Below, in pieces: positions 43,262-52,164 of a DNA stretch of 64,000 bases (position 1 is its first letter; each line of letters begins with the position of its first letter). The DNA is from UTCHB3 sp008363265 (GTDB taxonomy: Bacteria > Bacteroidota > Ignavibacteria > Ignavibacteriales > Ignavibacteriaceae), in the NCBI GenBank assembly GCA_045863055.1, contig BTUW01000003.1, forward strand, positions 186,001 through 250,000, written 5' to 3'. The notes under the pieces are model-generated. The model was not told the DNA's origin, did not search any database, and saw nothing but the letters and a program-made list of their open reading frames with translations. The translations under genes and the position numbers were made by a program.

Positions 43262-44392
43262 TTAGATTTTCTCGATCCCGATCCCGGGGATATCTGCTAT
43301 TTTGATCTTTCCGTCAACTATTGTGGTTCCTCTAAAAACATCGTTGCTGATGAGCAGCGCGCCGTCAAGATCAGCCCATTCTGATTTGGGGGTCAGGTGT
43401 GCCGCTGCGGAGATGGCACATGATGTTTCAGTCATGCAACCAACCATCACTTTCAGGCCAAGCCCGTCAGCGAGGTTGATCATCTTGTTGGCATTCCTCA
43501 TTCCGCCACACTTCATTAGTTTGATGTTTATGCCGGAATAGATACCTTTGGCCTTGACAACATCACTGACTCCCTGAACAGCCTCGTCTCCAATGACGGG
43601 CAGAGGACTTTTCTCTGTTAGCCAGGCATTCGACTCAAGGTCTTTCTTGTCCATCGGCTGCTCAACGAACACAACTCCCCTCTCTCTGAGCCAATGGATC
43701 ATGTCGAGGGCGAAATGTTTGTCTTTCCACCCCTGATTCACATCCACACAGATCGGTTTATCGGTTACAGAGCGGATGGTCTCGATCATCTCCTTGTCGG
43801 TTTCGCGACCGAGTTTAACTTTGAGTATTTTGTACGCTTCAGCTTCTTTAACTTTCTGCTTTACCACTTCCGGTGTGTCGATCCCGATCGTGAAACTGGT
43901 ATTGGGAGTTTTTTCAGCATCGTAACCCCAGATCTTGTACCAGGGCTGACCGATCATCCTTCCGACCAGGTCGTGAAGTGCAATGTCCACTGAAGCCTTG
44001 GCGGCGGGATTCCCCGGCGCAAGAGCATCAACATAGTCTAGAATCTCCTCCAGTTTGAACGGATCATTGAACTGACCAAGCTCCACTTTGGAGAGGAATG
44101 CCCCAACTGTTTCGTGGCTTTCTCCCAGGTATGGTGGCATTGATGCCTCTCCGTATCCGGTCAGATCTCCGTACCTTACCTCTGTCAGCATGACCGGGGT
44201 TGTTGTGCGCGAACTGGTTGCCAATGTGAATACGTGCTTCAACTCCAGCGTGTAAGGCTTGAATGAAAGTACAAGTTTATCTTTGTTCATTTTATTTAAT
44301 GCAAATTTTGAAATATTACCGGCGTTCCCGGAAACCATGGCCGCCCCGGCAAGCAGCGAGGCTTTTTTGATAAAATCTCTTCGTGAATCCAT
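43262..44392 (-). CDS. L-Ala-D/L-Glu (dipeptide) epimerase, enolase superfamily, Tat-exported
   Basis: A 376-residue muconate-lactonizing/dipeptide-epimerase-type protein. It has the KXK base (LKVKLG), metal ligands in VDVNQGW, EQPMDKKDLE and IGDEAVQG, and the second lysine in IKLMKCGG. The N terminus SRRDFIKKASLLAGAAMVSG is a twin-arginine signal, so this copy works outside the cytoplasm, which is unusual for the family. The neighbour upstream is an NlpC/P60 endopeptidase, matching the ykfC-ykfB pair for murein tripeptide breakdown: the peptidase frees L-Ala-D-Glu and this enzyme turns it into L-Ala-L-Glu. The gap to the peptidase gene is 5 bases. Confidence 0.88.
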   Translation of the reverse strand: MDSRRDFIKKASLLAGAAMVSGNAGNISKFALNKMNKDKLVLSFKPYTLELKHVFTLATSSRTTTPVMLTEVRYGDLTGYGEASMPPYLGESHETVGAFLSKVELGQFNDPFKLEEILDYVDALAPGNPAAKASVDIALHDLVGRMIGQPWYKIWGYDAEKTPNTSFTIGIDTPEVVKQKVKEAEAYKILKVKLGRETDKEMIETIRSVTDKPICVDVNQGWKDKHFALDMIHWLRERGVVFVEQPMDKKDLESNAWLTEKSPLPVIGDEAVQGVSDVVKAKGIYSGINIKLMKCGGMRNANKMINLADGLGLKVMVGCMTETSCAISAAAHLTPKSEWADLDGALLISNDVFRGTTIVDGKIKIADIPGIGIEKI

Positions 44393-44397
44393 TTTCG

Positions 44398-45570
44398 TTA
44401 CTTTATGTAATTCTCAGGAGTGAGTTTAATGATGCCCGGAGTATCGAGGCTTGTGAGTACTCTTTTTGCTGAAACCAACATGCCCGTGCGGTACTCACTG
44501 AAGATCGGACTGTCAGGATCGAAGCTGTTGATCCCCACCATCCCTGCGGCGTGGATGAACTCCAGATTTCCGATATAAATCCCGACGTGCGTAATCCTTT
44601 GCGGATTTCCGGGCTCGGGCTCAGGACCGAAGAAAAGGAGATCACCCCGTTTCAGGTTATCGTATCCTTTTGTAATGTCCACACTTTCGCCGTAAAGCTC
44701 CTGCTGTGAAGCATCACGGGCGAGCAAAATGCCGTTCAGAAAGAAGACGGTTTTTGTGAAGCCGCTGCAATCCATCCCCTTTGGTGAAGTTCCACCCCAA
44801 AGGTAAGGCACTCCAAGAAATTTTTTCGCGGTCTTTATTATTTCATTCGGGTCACGTTTCAGGCTTTTTAACCATTTTTTAAGTGGAGATGCTGATTTTT
44901 TTGAGACGAAACCTGATCTTCCGTCGGGGAAATCCACTTTATAAGATTTCTTTCCGTTTCCCGCGATCTTCAGGATTGCTCCGGCAGTAATATCGGAAAC
45001 CGTTCCCGCGCCGGGTTCTTCAGATTCCATAACAAAACCGTAAACGTCGGTGTAGATAAGTTTGTCGGCTTTTGTCCAGTCTAACATCTCTTTTTCAGTG
45101 AAAAGATGCACTCCGCCGTCATCAACCCAACCGAGGTAACCCTCGGGAGTCTGGACCAGATACCAATTATCCTCAGTTGACTTGAGCACTTCGAGAGGAG
45201 TGCCAAGCAGCGCCTGTGTCACAAGTTCAGCCGGATGAGAGGGTTTCGACCTTAAATTGGCAACCGAGATTGTAACAACTCCTTTCACGTATCCCTCCAA
45301 CTCTTTTGCGGGAAGCACCGTGACCTCATCGACCACTTTGTAACCCTTCAACAAACCAAGCAACTCTTCCTTGGCGACATTCTGGTTCGTCTCGCCCTGG
45401 AGAGTCAGTTCTTGGCCATTAAGTTTGTAGTCCACATTAAAAAGAGCCGTTCTCTTGTCAGGGGCATACTTCATCCTGACCTGGTCGATGATGGTTTTTA
45501 TCCCGTCACCGGCACCTTGTTGTGCGTACATCGTAAAACCCAGAATTAGAAATAAGAAAAAATATCTCAT
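44398..45570 (-). CDS. SH3b-NlpC/P60 cell-wall endopeptidase (YkfC-like)
   Basis: A 390-residue exported protein: signal peptide, an N-terminal small alpha/beta domain (about 25-95), two bacterial SH3 domains (about 98-165 and 170-235, GYLGWVDDGG, GRSGFVSKK) and an NlpC/P60 domain (about 250-370) with the catalytic cysteine in MDCSGFTK, histidine in HVGIYIG and a third polar residue in EFIHAAG. This SH3b plus NlpC layout is that of gamma-D-Glu-diamino-acid endopeptidases such as YkfC. Together with the epimerase it should recycle or trim stem peptides. It starts 18 bases after the MBOAT stop and may share its transcript. Confidence 0.9.
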   Translation of the reverse strand: MRYFFLFLILGFTMYAQQGAGDGIKTIIDQVRMKYAPDKRTALFNVDYKLNGQELTLQGETNQNVAKEELLGLLKGYKVVDEVTVLPAKELEGYVKGVVTISVANLRSKPSHPAELVTQALLGTPLEVLKSTEDNWYLVQTPEGYLGWVDDGGVHLFTEKEMLDWTKADKLIYTDVYGFVMESEEPGAGTVSDITAGAILKIAGNGKKSYKVDFPDGRSGFVSKKSASPLKKWLKSLKRDPNEIIKTAKKFLGVPYLWGGTSPKGMDCSGFTKTVFFLNGILLARDASQQELYGESVDITKGYDNLKRGDLLFFGPEPEPGNPQRITHVGIYIGNLEFIHAAGMVGINSFDPDSPIFSEYRTGMLVSAKRVLTSLDTPGIIKLTPENYIK

Positions 45571-45588
45571 GCTCTTTATTTTATTCTT

Positions 45589-47097
45589 TTAGAATTCAAA
45601 ATAGATTGGGGGTACCATCTCAGCCATCATTATTTGTGAGGCAAGATAGATCACCAACCCAAGCAGCAGTCCCTGAGCCCAGAGAGGAAGTGTTGTCAGA
45701 AAATTCTTGAAGCGTTCCTTCAGTCCTTCAGGGAAGAATATCATAATTATACCAATCAACGAAAGAATCACCACTCCCGGGAAACCGCTGTAGAACTGAG
45801 TAAATACAGTCGCATGAAGGTTCTCAGAAATCTGTGTCCAGATCATCGGTATCTTCTCAAGAGTATCCACCCTGAAGAGTATCCAGGTGACGGTTATGAT
45901 GTGAAAAGCGATAAAACCGCGGAAAAAGTTCAGACCGCGGCTCTCTTTCAATCCTATCTTTGCCATTCCCTTGGCACGGATTTTCTTCGTCAGAACAGAT
46001 ACACCCATTATAAGTCCATGAACAGTACCCCAGAGGATGAACCCCCAGGTGGCCCCATGCCACAGACCGCAGAGAGCAAACGTGATCAGAAGTGCGATCG
46101 CATTCCCGTACTGACCCATCCTCCGCATTCCCATTTGGGAAGGGGTGAAAAGGTAATCAAGTAGCCAACGTGATAGTGAGATATGCCACCTGCGCCAGAA
46201 TTCGGCAACACTTGTCGCTTTATACGGCGAGTTGAAGTTGTCGATTATTTTATAGCCGAACAGAAGTGCCAGTCCCACAGCCATATCCGAATAACCTGAA
46301 AAGTCGAAGTAGATATGTATCGAATTGCTGTAAATTGCGAGAATGTTTTCAGCCCCTGTAAAGCGCAGCGGGTCTTCAAAAACACGACTGATGAAGTTCA
46401 GGTAGATATAATCGGCGATAATCATCTTCTTTATGATACCGGAGGCGATAAAGAAAACAGCGAGACCCGTGATCCGCTTTCCTTCTTCCGAAGTAAGCAG
46501 GTTTTCTTTGATCTGTGGGATAAACTCGTCTGCCCTGTCAATAGGTCCAAGCTGGATATTACCGAAGAAGGTAACATAAAGCATGAAATCATCTATTCTC
46601 GGCAGTTCTTCAAACTTTTCATAGTAGATATCGAAGAGGTAACTGAGCACTTTGAAGATGTAATACGATATACCAACAGGCAGAATAATATCGAGAGCGG
46701 TAAAATCCGCATCCTGAAGTGTGGCGATCTGGGCGAAAATGAAGTTGGTGTACTTGAAATACCCCAGTAGAAAGAGGTTAACAAGCACCATTCCCCAAAG
46801 CACATACCTTCGCTTGTCGATATCCTCGATTTTAAGCAGTATATACCCGAAAAGATAGTTGACCAGTCCCACCCCTAAAAGGAGCAGAAGCGAGAGACCG
46901 CCGATCTTGTAGTATATGAAAATCGAAAAGATCAGGAGAAAACTTGCCCTGAGCCGCTGTTTTGGATAAACCGCGTGATAGATCAATAGCCCGAGAGCGA
47001 GCAGGAACATAAAAGTGAGGGTCCCAAACTGAAGCGGATTGTCCGGATTGAAGACGAACAATCCCGCCAGTTTGGAAAAATCGATATTAAAATCCAA
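45589..47097 (-). CDS. MBOAT O-acyltransferase (DltB/AlgI-like)
   Basis: A 502-residue polytopic membrane protein of the MBOAT/AlgI group, about eleven membrane segments. It has the family's WRRWHISLSRWLLDYLF segment and the conserved histidine in GLWHGATWGFILWG (about residue 345). Such proteins take an acyl group from a cytoplasmic carrier and move it to a surface glycan or polymer through the membrane. The upstream ACP and AMP ligase genes, 11 bases apart each, give the acyl donor, as DltC and DltA do for DltB. The acceptor is unknown; the polysaccharide made by the operon downstream is one candidate. Confidence 0.88.
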   Translation of the reverse strand: MDFNIDFSKLAGLFVFNPDNPLQFGTLTFMFLLALGLLIYHAVYPKQRLRASFLLIFSIFIYYKIGGLSLLLLLGVGLVNYLFGYILLKIEDIDKRRYVLWGMVLVNLFLLGYFKYTNFIFAQIATLQDADFTALDIILPVGISYYIFKVLSYLFDIYYEKFEELPRIDDFMLYVTFFGNIQLGPIDRADEFIPQIKENLLTSEEGKRITGLAVFFIASGIIKKMIIADYIYLNFISRVFEDPLRFTGAENILAIYSNSIHIYFDFSGYSDMAVGLALLFGYKIIDNFNSPYKATSVAEFWRRWHISLSRWLLDYLFTPSQMGMRRMGQYGNAIALLITFALCGLWHGATWGFILWGTVHGLIMGVSVLTKKIRAKGMAKIGLKESRGLNFFRGFIAFHIITVTWILFRVDTLEKIPMIWTQISENLHATVFTQFYSGFPGVVILSLIGIIMIFFPEGLKERFKNFLTTLPLWAQGLLLGLVIYLASQIMMAEMVPPIYFEF

Positions 47098-47108
47098 AGG
47101 AGCTTCCT

Positions 47109-47339
47109 TTATGAAAGTTTGGAGTCGACGAGCTTCTGCAGGTCACCGATGTTCTTGCATTTAAGAACTTCGATATGTTTCAACCTGATACTGTATTCCT
47201 TTTCAATAGAGAGGATAACGTTGGCGTGGCTAAGGGAATCCCAACCCGGAACCGTGTTTGCCTTTGTCTCATCCTGTATATCATATTCTTCCAGTTCAAG
47301 CTGTTTAAGAATTGTGTTTTTGAGTCTTTCTGATATCAT
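47109..47339 (-). CDS. Acyl carrier protein of the MBOAT cluster
   Basis: A 76-residue four-helix carrier with the phosphopantetheine attachment serine at position 35 in GWDSLSHAN. Size and motif are standard. Its stand-alone gene lies between the AMP ligase (11 bases upstream) and the MBOAT gene (11 bases downstream), the DltC position. It is not the housekeeping fatty-acid ACP, which normally has DSLDTVE. Confidence 0.9.
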   Translation of the reverse strand: MISERLKNTILKQLELEEYDIQDETKANTVPGWDSLSHANVILSIEKEYSIRLKHIEVLKCKNIGDLQKLVDSKLS

Positions 47340-47350
47340 TTCGAAGAATC

Positions 47351-49057
47351 CTAATGTTTGTTCAAATCTTTCATTTCTGCGATCCGTTCCTTGTTGGCTT
47401 TCCGGCTTGGTTTACCCGCGGAACTTTTGATCAACCAGCGTGGAGGCACGAGATACACATGAGTGATAGTGAGATCGACTGAAGTACCCTTCTCTCTCAC
47501 CCTCTGGATCAGATGTTTCTTCTCTTTACTGTCTTCCAGGGCCGTTTCTGCAACGACGCTGATCTCCTCGGTACCAAGTTCAATATTATCTTCACCGAAC
47601 GCGATCACGCGACCCGGGATAATACCTTCAACCGTACCGATCGCGTCTTCAACGTCTTCAGGATAGATGTTCTTACCGGCAACGATAATGATATCCTTCT
47701 TCCTTCCGATGACGTAAAGTTCGCCATCCTGTTTGAAACCGTAATCACCACTGAAATACCAGCCGTCTTTCAATACTTCAGCAGTTTTTTCAGGGTAGTT
47801 GCGGTAACCGTCAAACATCGAGACCGACTTGATGATAATTTCACCGACACCATGTTCCGGAAGTTCATTACCGTTTTCATCGACTATCCTTACTTCACAT
47901 CCTATGATCTCCTTTCCTGAAGAGACACAGATACGTGATGTTCTACCGGGAATCGGGTCAACCACTTTTCCCTGAGCGAGGCTTTCCCTGTCAACTTCAA
48001 TGGTTTTGATAGGTTGTCCTGCAGAAGTCTGTGTGGCAGCAAAGGTGGTTTCGGCCATGGCGTAGGAAGCAGAAAGCGCAAGCGGATTGAAGCCGTATTT
48101 CTCGAATGCCGCAACAAATTTCCTGTGGCTCTCATTTCTTACCGGTTCGCTGCAATTGATCACCAAACGGAGCGACTCTAGCGAAATACCCTCCATCTCG
48201 TCTTCTTCGATCCTGTCAGCCATGAAATTATACGCGAAGTTGGGAAGCCAGCAGATGGTTGCTCTCTCGGCGCTGAGCGCTTCAAACTGAAGCGAAGGGG
48301 CCAAAACCCACTCGAATGGATCGACCTGAACCGAGGTTATCCCATATGCCAATGGAAGATGAAAAGCAGCAATAAGACCCATGTCGTGGTAAAGAGGCAG
48401 CCAACTTACGATCTTGTCTTCTTCCGTGAGGTCAACCGACAGAGCATAGTTGTCAACGTGATCAATAACTGCCCTCTGTGAGAGGAGCACCGGCTTCTGC
48501 AGACCCGTTGTACCGGATGAATGCTGAAGCAGAACCGGATCACTCTCCTGTATCGAATTCCTAAGCTCCTGAAGCGTGCCAAGTTCACCATCTGAAAGCT
48601 CGAAATCGCGATCCCACTCCATCGGGAAGAGCATTCCCTTAATGGTACTTCCCTCCCTTGTAACCAGGGGCGATATTACAGGCTCAAGGTCTCTTTCCGT
48701 GAATATCCAGTCGAGACCTGATCTCTGAGACATTCCTTCCACACCCGATTTGAATTTGTCAGGATGAAGTCTGGGATTGGGATAAGCAAGAACCGCGGGT
48801 ATCGCTCCCAGCCCGGCAACACCGAGATAGATTGGAAAGAACATCGGATTGTGCCTGATAATAATGGCACAAACCTCGTTCCTTTTGATACCTTTTTTCT
48901 GAAGCAGAACAGAGAATTTGTTTGCTGTTTCGAGCAGATCCTTGAATGACCACCGGAATGGTTCCTCACCGATCTTCCAATGGACAATAGCGTCTTTATG
49001 GGGAAAACGCCGGGAGTTATCCTCCCAGCGTTCCCAAAGATTTTGGTACTTTTTCAA
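47351..49057 (-). CDS. Fatty-acyl-AMP ligase (FAAL)-type adenylate-forming enzyme
   Basis: A 568-residue AMP ligase. P-loop LQHSSGTTGLQKPV, then VSWLPLYHDMGLIAAFHLPL, INCSEPVRNESHRKF, YAMAETTFAATQTS and the C-terminal lysine region AGKPSRKANKERI. The LPLYHDMGLI and SEPVR signatures are those of fatty-acyl-AMP ligases, which pass the acyl group to a carrier protein rather than to CoA; DltA-type D-alanine ligases do not have them. The likely partner is the ACP gene 11 bases downstream. TTG at 49057 is the likely start, with GGAAA upstream and no closer ATG. The FAAL-specific insertion was not checked by alignment. Confidence 0.8.
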   Translation of the reverse strand: MKKYQNLWERWEDNSRRFPHKDAIVHWKIGEEPFRWSFKDLLETANKFSVLLQKKGIKRNEVCAIIIRHNPMFFPIYLGVAGLGAIPAVLAYPNPRLHPDKFKSGVEGMSQRSGLDWIFTERDLEPVISPLVTREGSTIKGMLFPMEWDRDFELSDGELGTLQELRNSIQESDPVLLQHSSGTTGLQKPVLLSQRAVIDHVDNYALSVDLTEEDKIVSWLPLYHDMGLIAAFHLPLAYGITSVQVDPFEWVLAPSLQFEALSAERATICWLPNFAYNFMADRIEEDEMEGISLESLRLVINCSEPVRNESHRKFVAAFEKYGFNPLALSASYAMAETTFAATQTSAGQPIKTIEVDRESLAQGKVVDPIPGRTSRICVSSGKEIIGCEVRIVDENGNELPEHGVGEIIIKSVSMFDGYRNYPEKTAEVLKDGWYFSGDYGFKQDGELYVIGRKKDIIIVAGKNIYPEDVEDAIGTVEGIIPGRVIAFGEDNIELGTEEISVVAETALEDSKEKKHLIQRVREKGTSVDLTITHVYLVPPRWLIKSSAGKPSRKANKERIAEMKDLNKH

Positions 49058-49069
49058 TCTTTTTCCGGT

Positions 49070-50437
49070 TTAGTTCTTTGCGTAATAATCCATTAATGCG
49101 TCGAACAGCATTCTAGAGACTCTCTTGTAGCCTTCAGCACTAAGATGTGTCATGTCAGCAGTGGTAAGTTTATCTTTTGCCCACTTTTCCATTGAGCCCT
49201 GGCCACCCATGGCAGCAAAGAGATCCCAGAAAGCAACACCTGTTTTTGATGCGACATTTTTCTGTACTTCAACAAGTTTCATTACATTGGAATTTGTCTC
49301 GAACTTCGAACCGACTTTTTTACCTTTATCGCCTACGCCAACAATAAGAATTGGCACACCGGGCATTGCACTTTTTATGTGGCTCACAACTTCGGTAAAT
49401 TCTTTTTCGTAGCTGGCAGTGTTTTTCACTTTGTCAACTGAGTTAAGACCAAAACTGAGAACTACAAGGTCGTATCCGAGAAGTTTGTGGAATGCGGTCA
49501 GGTTGGCTTTTGGTATCCTTCTCAGGGCATTTCCGTCATCGCCTCTGAGGGGGAAGTTATCAACATACACACCATTGCCTGACTCAAGGCTAACACCGTA
49601 GAGGGCTGCCTGATTATCTTTGTTGGCAGTAAGTTTGAATGATTTCGAACCTTTAAGAGTAATGTCGGTTACCTGAACACCACTTCCGGTTCTGAAAGGT
49701 GCTGAATTTTCGCCGCCCTTATCGAATTCATAATCAAAGTTGCCGGAACCGTCAGTGTAAAATACTCTCACCTTGTCGAAGGTTCTTACAGTTTTATATT
49801 TCCAGGTGGTTTCATATTTCACCCAGCTGCCGTTCTTCGGGATGAAGACTCCACCTGATATACCGGCGCCTCGTTTTGGATTACCATTGATAACCAACTG
49901 AGACTCCCAATTGGTGGAGAAGTCCATTTTAGTTGTTCCACGGTAGGCTTTATCCTGAGTGATGATGGAAACAAAGCCGACGCCGGCACCACCAAATTTA
50001 TCCTGAAGTGCTTCCCTGAAATCAGCGCAGATATTATCACCTTCGATGGCAGAATCACCAAAATAAGCGATTCTCACCATACTGCTTTTCGCGCCTTTGA
50101 GGGCGGTTGCGAATGATTTTAACTGAGAAGTGTTTCCGGAGATTGGAACTTTTGACTGAAATTCTCTCTCAATTTCAGCTTCGGAACTGTAGTTTGAAGA
50201 GGCCAGAACATCATTGTGGATCAATATTCCGTATGCATCCGCAAGATTTCTAAAATAGTTGTATTCGTTGTTTCTGATGGAAACGGCATCGGCCCTTACA
50301 TCAGAGAATACATCGATCGTTTTTGTACTGAATGGTCCAATAACGATACCTTCAGGGATGAATGTGAATCCGTAAAAGGCGATCGCAGCAATTCCAAGCA
50401 ATAAAAATGATCTAAAGCCGCCACTCTGTCTAAGCAT
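49070..50437 (-). CDS. SGNH/GDSL hydrolase-like membrane-anchored protein (DltD-like place)
   Basis: About 455 residues with one N-terminal membrane segment (FRSFLLLGIAAIAFYGFTF). The SGNH domain shows block I FGDSAIEGDN, the Gly/Asn blocks (LSFGLNSVDK) and block V MTHLSAEGYKR with the catalytic Asp/His pair. A beta-sandwich insertion of about 130 residues lies between. It is probably periplasmic and handles O-acyl groups on glycans, as DltD, AlgX or PatB-type proteins do beside MBOAT enzymes. ATG at 50437 has GGAG six bases upstream and is preferred to the longer frame reaching 50500. First gene of the cluster, 12 bases before the ligase. Confidence 0.8.
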   Translation of the reverse strand: MLRQSGGFRSFLLLGIAAIAFYGFTFIPEGIVIGPFSTKTIDVFSDVRADAVSIRNNEYNYFRNLADAYGILIHNDVLASSNYSSEAEIEREFQSKVPISGNTSQLKSFATALKGAKSSMVRIAYFGDSAIEGDNICADFREALQDKFGGAGVGFVSIITQDKAYRGTTKMDFSTNWESQLVINGNPKRGAGISGGVFIPKNGSWVKYETTWKYKTVRTFDKVRVFYTDGSGNFDYEFDKGGENSAPFRTGSGVQVTDITLKGSKSFKLTANKDNQAALYGVSLESGNGVYVDNFPLRGDDGNALRRIPKANLTAFHKLLGYDLVVLSFGLNSVDKVKNTASYEKEFTEVVSHIKSAMPGVPILIVGVGDKGKKVGSKFETNSNVMKLVEVQKNVASKTGVAFWDLFAAMGGQGSMEKWAKDKLTTADMTHLSAEGYKRVSRMLFDALMDYYAKN

Positions 50438-50497
50438 ATTATTCTCCATATTAAAAAAAATTCTCGGTTGAGCGAATAATGAGGATTGAGATGAACG

Positions 50498-50505
50498 CAA
50501 ATTTA
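50498..50505 (-). promoter_or_regulatory. Putative -7 promoter element of the acylation operon (TAAATTTG, minus strand)
   Basis: TAAATTTG on the minus strand fits TAnnTTTG and lies about 60 bases before the SGNH-protein ATG, in the divergent region shared with the NfeD gene. There is no TTG at the -33 spacing. Confidence 0.4.
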
Positions 50506-50569
50506 CTAAAATATTACGAAAAATCGCTTTATATTCGCAGTTAGCATATACATTAATCAGTCCTGAAAC

Positions 50570-51892
50570 ATGAAATACATGACCAAAACTGTAATTTTTA
50601 CCCTGCTTATATTATTTTGTTCCTCGATCAACGCCCAATCAACAATTTATCGGGTAAAATTTGATGAGGAGATATCCCTCTCTCTTGTTCCATATCTTAA
50701 GCGAGCGCTTGAAATGGCTGAAAAAGAGAAGGCTGATGCGCTTCTGGTTGAGATCAATACCTTCGGTGGAAGGGTTGACGCCGCTACACAATTAAAGGAT
50801 GTGTTGCTTGACGCCAAAATTCCCACGATCGCATTTGTGAATAAACGCGCCGTATCCGCGGGTGCACTGATAACCCTCTCTTGTAAGAACATCGCAATGG
50901 CCCCCGGTAGTTCGATTGGGGCCGCAACAGTTGTTGATCAGGAAGGGAAAAAGGTATCAGAGAAGTATCAGTCGTATATGCGGGCGGAGATGCGTTCCAC
51001 TGCCCAAAAGAACGGTAGAAATCCCAAAATTGCCGAGGGAATGGTCGATGAAAGAGTAGTTATCCCCGGCTTGGTCGATTCCACCCAGCTCGTTTCCCTT
51101 GATGATGTCGAGGCCGTTCAGTATAAAATGGCAGATACGATAGTTGCATCCGCCGAGGCTGCCGCGAAAGCATTCGGGTTTTCTGATCCCCGGATTATTG
51201 ATGTAAAAAGCAACTGGGCTGAGGAGTTCGTCAAATTTCTCAATAATCCCCTGGTTGCTTCCCTTCTGATAATGTTGGGACTCGCAGGATTATACACAGA
51301 GATCAAGACCCCCGGGTTCGGGGTGCCGGGAATAATGGGAATACTCTTTTTAGCGCTATTTTTTGGGTCGTCGCTGATACTCGATCTGGCATCCTGGTTT
51401 GAGATACTCCTTTTCATTCTGGGGCTTGGGGCCATTCTGGTTGAAATATTTCTTATACCCGGATTTGGAGTGGCAGGGGTCGTGGGAATTATTCTTATGA
51501 TCGCGGCACTCTTTTTCTCCCTTTTCAATACAGAGGGTTATTTCGATTACAGTCTGATACAGCTCGCCATCATCCAACTGGGTGGTGCGCTTGCCGGATT
51601 CTTTATACTCGGCTTCCTTGCCTACAAATACCTGCCCAATACAAGAACCTTCAAATCGTTCGTTCTTGATGTGGAGTCGGGTTCAAACAAGGGATTTACT
51701 TCAGCGCCTGATTTCTCTCCTCTCGTGGGCTTAACAGGTACGGCGATAACCGTGCTCCGCCCGGCAGGTACTGCCATTATCGACGACAAAAGATACGATG
51801 TGGTAACGCAAGGCGACTATATAGATAAAGATTCCCGTATCCGGGTTCTGAAAGTTGAAGGAATGCGGATAGTGGTGGAAAAGCTCAATTAA
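50570..51892 (+). CDS. NfeD-family membrane-bound serine protease (long form, ClpP-class)
   Basis: A 440-residue protein: signal peptide (to about 22), ClpP/SppA-like protease domain (about 25-225) with EINTFGGRVD and the catalytic serine 96 in RAVSAGALI, followed by APGSSIGAA, then four to five membrane helices (about 235-350), and a C-terminal OB-fold NfeD domain (about 380-440, GLTGTAITVLRPAGTAIID). This is the full NfeD1b architecture, known to cut stomatin-like proteins, but no stomatin gene follows. A strong terminator is directly downstream. Confidence 0.92.
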   Translation: MKYMTKTVIFTLLILFCSSINAQSTIYRVKFDEEISLSLVPYLKRALEMAEKEKADALLVEINTFGGRVDAATQLKDVLLDAKIPTIAFVNKRAVSAGALITLSCKNIAMAPGSSIGAATVVDQEGKKVSEKYQSYMRAEMRSTAQKNGRNPKIAEGMVDERVVIPGLVDSTQLVSLDDVEAVQYKMADTIVASAEAAAKAFGFSDPRIIDVKSNWAEEFVKFLNNPLVASLLIMLGLAGLYTEIKTPGFGVPGIMGILFLALFFGSSLILDLASWFEILLFILGLGAILVEIFLIPGFGVAGVVGIILMIAALFFSLFNTEGYFDYSLIQLAIIQLGGALAGFFILGFLAYKYLPNTRTFKSFVLDVESGSNKGFTSAPDFSPLVGLTGTAITVLRPAGTAIIDDKRYDVVTQGDYIDKDSRIRVLKVEGMRIVVEKLN

Positions 51893-51897
51893 AAACA

Positions 51898-51931
51898 AAA
51901 AGAGGCTGTCTCAAAAGGGGCAGCCTTTTTT
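51898..51931 (+). terminator. Intrinsic terminator after the NfeD gene; left flank of the IS element
   Basis: AGGCTGTCTC (51903-51912), loop AAAA, GGGGCAGCCT (51917-51926), then T6: a 10-bp stem including two G-U pairs. Fifteen bases at the left, AAAAGAGGCTGTCTC (51898-51912), occur as an exact inverted copy at 53866-53880 on the far side of the IS transposase. Confidence 0.85.
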
Positions 51932-52141
51932 ATTGTATTCTCAGATTTATCAAAAAGAGTCTTTTCCTCAAGTTGGCTCCTACTTATGATCCCCGTTTTA
52001 TTGATCCCTCGCCTTATGTTAATTTCTAGAAGCGTTTGACTCTTCTTTTCGCCTGAAAATTGACCAAATCAGTTTAGCCTAAATATGTTCTAACCTATTG
52101 TAATATATGGTAGTTAAGAGGAATATTTATTTTTAGATACG

Positions 52142-52164
52142 GTCAATTTTTCGTATTTTTGCAT
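52142..52164 (+). repeat. Inner inverted repeat, left copy (IS)
   Basis: Reads GTCAATTTTTCG then a T-rich part to GCAT. It matches the reverse complement of 53811-53833 with one indel and three or four changes. It ends directly before the transposase ATG at 52165, which is very close for an IS terminus. Confidence 0.5.

Noticed and set aside
47351..49057. Ligase as a true DltA (D-alanine ligase)
   Set aside because: Its signatures LPLYHDMGLI and SEPVR are those of fatty-acyl-AMP ligases, and teichoic acids are not expected in this Gram-negative envelope.
52154..52161. TATTTTTG as a promoter -7 box for the transposase
   Set aside because: It lies only 3 bases before the ATG, so the start of transcription would fall inside the gene; it is better explained as part of the T-rich inverted repeat.
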